Assembly (NCBI RefSeq): GCF_009829925.1 | Contig: NZ_SNVJ01000001.1 | Location: forward strand, 124,001-188,000 | Reading direction: 5' to 3' | Origin: Teichococcus coralli | GTDB taxonomy: Bacteria > Pseudomonadota > Alphaproteobacteria > Acetobacterales > Acetobacteraceae | Length of the DNA stretch: 64,000 nt | Translations under genes and position numbers: made by a program | Shown: one piece after another, positions 60,301-64,000 of the stretch | Position numbering within the stretch: position 1 is the first letter of the stretch | Layout: every line of letters begins with the position of its first letter | The notes under the pieces: generated by a model | What the model was told of the DNA's origin: nothing | The model's input: the letters and a program-made list of their open reading frames with translations, nothing else | Database searches by the model: none

Positions 60301-61724
60301 TACATCTCGAACTCGACCGGGTGCGGGGTGTGCTCGAACTTGTACACCTCGGACCACTTCAGCTCGATGTAGCTCTCGATCTGGTCCTGGGTGAACACGT
60401 CGCCCGCGAGCAGGAACTCGTGGTCGGCGGCGAGCGACTCCAGCGCCTCGCGCAGCGAGCCGCAGACCGTCGGGATGCCCTTCAGCTCCTCCGGCGGCAG
60501 GTCGTAGAGGTCCTTGTCCATCGCCTCGCCCGGATGGATCTTGTTCTTGATGCCATCGAGCCCCGCCATCAGCATCGCGGCGAAGGCCAGATAGGGGTTG
60601 GCGGTCGGATCGGGGAAGCGGACCTCGACGCGCTTCGCCTTCGGGCTCGTCGCGTAGGGGATGCGGCAGGAGGCGGAGCGGTTGCGGGCGGAGTAGGCCA
60701 GCAGCACCGGCGCCTCGAAGCCCGGGATCAGGCGCTTGTAGGAGTTGGTGGACGGGTTGGTGAAGGCGTTCAGCGCCTTGGCGTGCTTGATGATGCCGCC
60801 GATGTACCACAGCGCATGGTCGGACAGGTCGGCATAGCCGTTGCCGGCGAAGACCGGCTTGCCGCCCTTCCAGATCGACTGGTGCACGTGCATGCCCGAG
60901 CCGTTGTCGCCATAGACCGGCTTCGGCATGAAGGTCGCCGTCTTGCCGTAGCTGTGCGCGACGTTGTGGATGACGTACTTGTAGATCTGCATGTGGTCGG
61001 CCTGCTGCACCAGCGGGCCGAACTTGGTGCCGAGTTCATGCTGCGACTGCGCCACCTCGTGGTGGTGCTTCTCGCCGGCGACGCCCATCTCGATCATGGT
61101 CGAGAGCATCTCGGCGCGCAGGTCGCTTTCGCTGTCCACCGGCGGAACCGGGAAGTAGCCGCCCTTGACCACCGGGCGGTGGCCCATGTTGCCCTCGGGG
61201 AAGTCCTTCAGGCTGGCGCCCGGGCCCTCGACGCTGTCGAGCTGGTAGATGCCGTAGTTGCCGCCGGTGCCGAACTTCACGTTGTCGAAGATGAAGAACT
61301 CGGCCTCAGGGCCGAAGAAGGCGGTGTCGCCGATGCCGGTGGAGGCCAGGTAGGCCTCGGCCTTCTTGGCGGTCGAGCGCGGGTCGCGGCTGTAGGACTG
61401 GCCGGTGGAGGGCTCGATGATGTCGCAGAACAGGATCAGCTGCGGCTTCGCGGCGAAGGGGTCCATGCAGGCGGACGCGGCGTCCGGCATCAGGATCATG
61501 TCGGACTCGTTGATCGCCTTCCAGCCGGCGATCGAGGAGCCGTCGAACATGATGCCGTCGGTGAACATCTCCTCCTCCATGGTGGAGACGTGCTGGGCGG
61601 TGTGATGCCACTTGCCGCGCGGGTCCGTGAACCGGAAGTCCACGTACTCGACGCTGTTCTCCCTGATCATCTCCATGACCTTGGAGACGGCATTGCTGGA
61701 ACCAGCGGTAGGCTTCTTCGCCAT
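60288..61724 (-). CDS. glnA: Glutamine synthetase type I (GlnA)
   Basis: A 478-residue enzyme making glutamine from glutamate and ammonia with ATP, central to nitrogen assimilation. The active-site segments [48 protein letters not shown] and [20 protein letters not shown] are present, and the adenylylation Tyr lies in [18 protein letters not shown], so it is the GSI-beta type regulated by GlnE. Glu metal ligands in the EAEFF block and [11 protein letters not shown] are intact. It follows glnB by 156 bases. Its terminator lies in the convergent gene. Confidence 0.97.
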   Translation of the reverse strand: MAKKPTAGSSNAVSKVMEMIRENSVEYVDFRFTDPRGKWHHTAQHVSTMEEEMFTDGIMFDGSSIAGWKAINESDMILMPDAASACMDPFAAKPQLILFCDIIEPSTGQSYSRDPRSTAKKAEAYLASTGIGDTAFFGPEAEFFIFDNVKFGTGGNYGIYQLDSVEGPGASLKDFPEGNMGHRPVVKGGYFPVPPVDSESDLRAEMLSTMIEMGVAGEKHHHEVAQSQHELGTKFGPLVQQADHMQIYKYVIHNVAHSYGKTATFMPKPVYGDNGSGMHVHQSIWKGGKPVFAGNGYADLSDHALWYIGGIIKHAKALNAFTNPSTNSYKRLIPGFEAPVLLAYSARNRSASCRIPYATSPKAKRVEVRFPDPTANPYLAFAAMLMAGLDGIKNKIHPGEAMDKDLYDLPPEELKGIPTVCGSLREALESLAADHEFLLAGDVFTQDQIESYIELKWSEVYKFEHTPHPVEFEMYYSV

Positions 61725-61880
61725 CGTGTGCGGTCCTGTTCCCCTAAGACACTTTCAACCAGTTCACGGGACCGGAGCCCTCCCCCGCCCCCGCTCCGGC
61801 ATGGACAGGGGCTTCCCCTGCCAACGCCTCGGCCGGCCGCGCCCGCCCAGGCGGCGGCGACCGGAAAAACCTGCGCGCCG

Positions 61881-62606
<726 letters not shown>

Positions 62607-63800
62607 ATGAAGCCGCAGAACGACCTGCTTTCCGCCACCGGCACCACCGTCTTCACCGTGATGTCGGCCCTTGCCGTGCAGCACGGCGCGATCAACCTCG
62701 GCCAGGGCTTTCCCGACTATGACGGGCCGGAGGACGTGGTGCGCGCCGCCGCCGACGCGTTGCTGGACAACCGCAACCAGTACCCGCCGCTGACCGGCCT
62801 GCCGGAGCTGCGCCAGGCCGTGGCCGCCGCGAATCGGCGCTTCTACGGCCTGGAGATCGACCCGAACGCGGAGGTGGTGGTGACCTCCGGCGCCACCGAG
62901 GCGCTCACCGCCAGCCTGATGGCGGTGGTGAACCCGGGCGACGAGGTGGTGCTGCTGGAGCCGCTCTACGACACCTACCTGCCGGTGGTGAAGCTGCTGG
63001 GCGCGGTGCCGAGGCTGGTGCGCCTCTCGCCGCCCAGGTGGGAGCTGCCGCGCGCCGAGCTGGCCGCCGCCTTCGGGCCAAAGACCAAGGCCATCCTGCT
63101 CAACACGCCGATGAACCCGGCCAGCAAGGTGTTCACCGCCGCCGAGCTGGCCTTCATCGCCGAGCTTTGCCAGCGGCATGACGCTTATGCCGTGTGCGAC
63201 GAGGTGTATGAGCACCTCACCTTCGACGGCTGGAAGCACATCCCGCTGATGACCCTGCCCGGCATGCGCGAGCGCTGCCTGCGCATCGGCTCCGCCGGCA
63301 AGACCTTCAACCTCACGGGCTGGAAGGTCGGCTACATCACCTGCGACCGCAGCCTGGCGCCCAACGTCGCCAAGGCGCACCAGAACCTCACCTTCACCAC
63401 GGCGCCGAACCTGCAGCGCGCGGTGGCCGTGGGACTGGCCAAGGACGACGGCTATTTCGCCGATCTCGCCGCCGACCTGCAGGCGAAGCGCGACCGGCTC
63501 TCCGCCGGGCTGGCGGCGCTCGGCTTCGGTGTGCTGACCAGCCAGGGCAGCTACTTCGTCACCACCGACTTCACGCCACTCGGCTTCGCCGGCGACGACG
63601 TCGCCTTCTGCCGCCATATCACCGAGGCGGCGAAGGTGACGGCCATTCCGGTCTCCGCCTTTTATGCTGGAGCGGATGCGCCGCGCCACTTCGTGCGCTT
63701 CGCCTTCTGCAAGCGCATGGAAGTGCTCGACGAGGCGCTGGCGCGGCTCGGCGCCTGGAAGGCGGCGCGCGGCGCCGGCAGCCTGGCCGCCGCGAGCTGA
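62607..63800 (+). CDS. PLP aminotransferase (KAT/methionine-aminotransferase-like)
   Basis: A 397-residue fold-type I aminotransferase. GAINLGQGFPDYDGPEDVVR near residue 31 is the kynurenine/methionine aminotransferase signature. NTPMNPASKVF (cofactor Asn), VCDEVYEHLTFDG (Asp and Tyr), the Schiff-base Lys in GSAGKTFNLTGWKVGYI and HFVRFAFCK (Arg) complete the site. The likely role is amino-acid/2-oxo-acid transamination, substrate open. ATG 62607 gives the usual N-terminus. It diverges from glnB with a 387-base spacer. Confidence 0.92.
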   Translation: MKPQNDLLSATGTTVFTVMSALAVQHGAINLGQGFPDYDGPEDVVRAAADALLDNRNQYPPLTGLPELRQAVAAANRRFYGLEIDPNAEVVVTSGATEALTASLMAVVNPGDEVVLLEPLYDTYLPVVKLLGAVPRLVRLSPPRWELPRAELAAAFGPKTKAILLNTPMNPASKVFTAAELAFIAELCQRHDAYAVCDEVYEHLTFDGWKHIPLMTLPGMRERCLRIGSAGKTFNLTGWKVGYITCDRSLAPNVAKAHQNLTFTTAPNLQRAVAVGLAKDDGYFADLAADLQAKRDRLSAGLAALGFGVLTSQGSYFVTTDFTPLGFAGDDVAFCRHITEAAKVTAIPVSAFYAGADAPRHFVRFAFCKRMEVLDEALARLGAWKAARGAGSLAAAS

Positions 63801-63806
63801 GGCGGC

Positions 63807-63828
63807 GCGGGGGCCGGTGCGCCCCCGC
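63807..63828 (+). terminator. Hairpin after the aminotransferase gene
   Basis: GCGGGGGC (63807-63814) pairs with GCCCCCGC (63821-63828) around CGGTGC, 7 bases after the stop. No T-run follows, so it is a probable 3'-end structure. Confidence 0.45.
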
Positions 63829-63981
63829 CCCTACCCCGCCCTCGCCTCCGCTCCTGCCGTGGATTTGCGGCAGCGGCGGCGCGGGAATGCTGGCCAGCGG
63901 CTTCGACACTTGCTAAGCACCGCCGCCAACAATTCCAGCGGTCGAGAAAAATCCGCTGCCAGCAACGAGAGTTACGCGAAC

Positions 63982-64000
63982 ATGTCGAAGGCCTTCATTT
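63982..64000 (+). CDS. Start of an unidentified gene, cut by the window end
   Basis: ATG 63982 opens MSKAFI and runs off the window. GAGAG about 9 bases upstream could be its ribosome binding site. Too short to identify. Confidence 0.35.

Overview
The window is very G+C-rich DNA from a Gram-negative bacterium. Gene content suggests an alphaproteobacterium, most likely Acetobacteraceae/Rhodospirillales (Roseomonas-like). This rests on the base composition, the many periplasmic-binding-protein transporters, a Caulobacter-type SigF/NrsF pair, a glnB-glnA pair and a DUF6065 protein. It is an inference, because no rRNA gene is present. No prophage, insertion sequence, CRISPR array or conjugation gene was seen, so this looks like ordinary chromosome rich in small transport and regulatory operons. 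Because of the base composition, long antisense open frames are common; I chose genes by family resemblance, start signals and operon overlaps.

Layout. 1-10 kb: the end of an M20 amidohydrolase, an orphan peptide-type binding protein, two MFS carriers, an Asp/Glu racemase-fold protein, a DUF6065 protein, a TauE/SafE exporter, an OmpR/EnvZ-type two-component pair and an AlkA-like glycosylase. 10-16 kb: an aminotransferase followed by a complete branched-chain amino-acid ABC operon (binding protein, fused LivH-LivM permease, LivG, LivF). 16-24 kb: NhaA, a small membrane protein, a molybdopterin oxidoreductase translationally coupled to a DUF839 protein, a CHAP amidase and RidA. 24-38 kb: an oxidoreductase/MFS pair, a LysR regulator divergent from an SBF-like symporter, SRPBCC, amidase and zinc alcohol dehydrogenase genes, a TelA/XpaC operon, PhoX, and a GntR regulator divergent from a BenE-like carrier. 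38-47 kb: a decayed LysE-like remnant, tRNA-His, DUF1328, a ligase/exonuclease repair pair, a GH26 hydrolase and an Anbu proteasome-homologue operon with alpha-E and circularly permuted ATP-grasp proteins. 47-52 kb: a metal-stress locus. 52-64 kb: a purine permease, a polar amino-acid ABC operon ending in an enolase-superfamily enzyme, a host-attachment-like protein, an alpha/beta hydrolase divergent from a LysR regulator, glnA, glnB and an aminotransferase.

The most interesting part is 47.8-51.6 kb. A bufferin precursor (DUF2282), the MNIO enzyme BufB (DUF692), its partner BufC (DUF2063) and a DoxX membrane protein form one operon. It diverges from an ECF sigma factor of the SigF type and a DUF1109/NrsF anti-sigma. 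Both directions carry a promoter-like GTAACG-N16-CGAA element, 50294-50319 on the minus strand and 50375-50400 on the plus strand. This predicts a self-contained, autoregulated copper/heavy-metal RiPP system. Second in interest is the Anbu operon at 43.6-46.9 kb, which lacks the transglutaminase-like gene often found with it. Third is the coupled molybdoenzyme/DUF839 pair at 18.4-22.3 kb.
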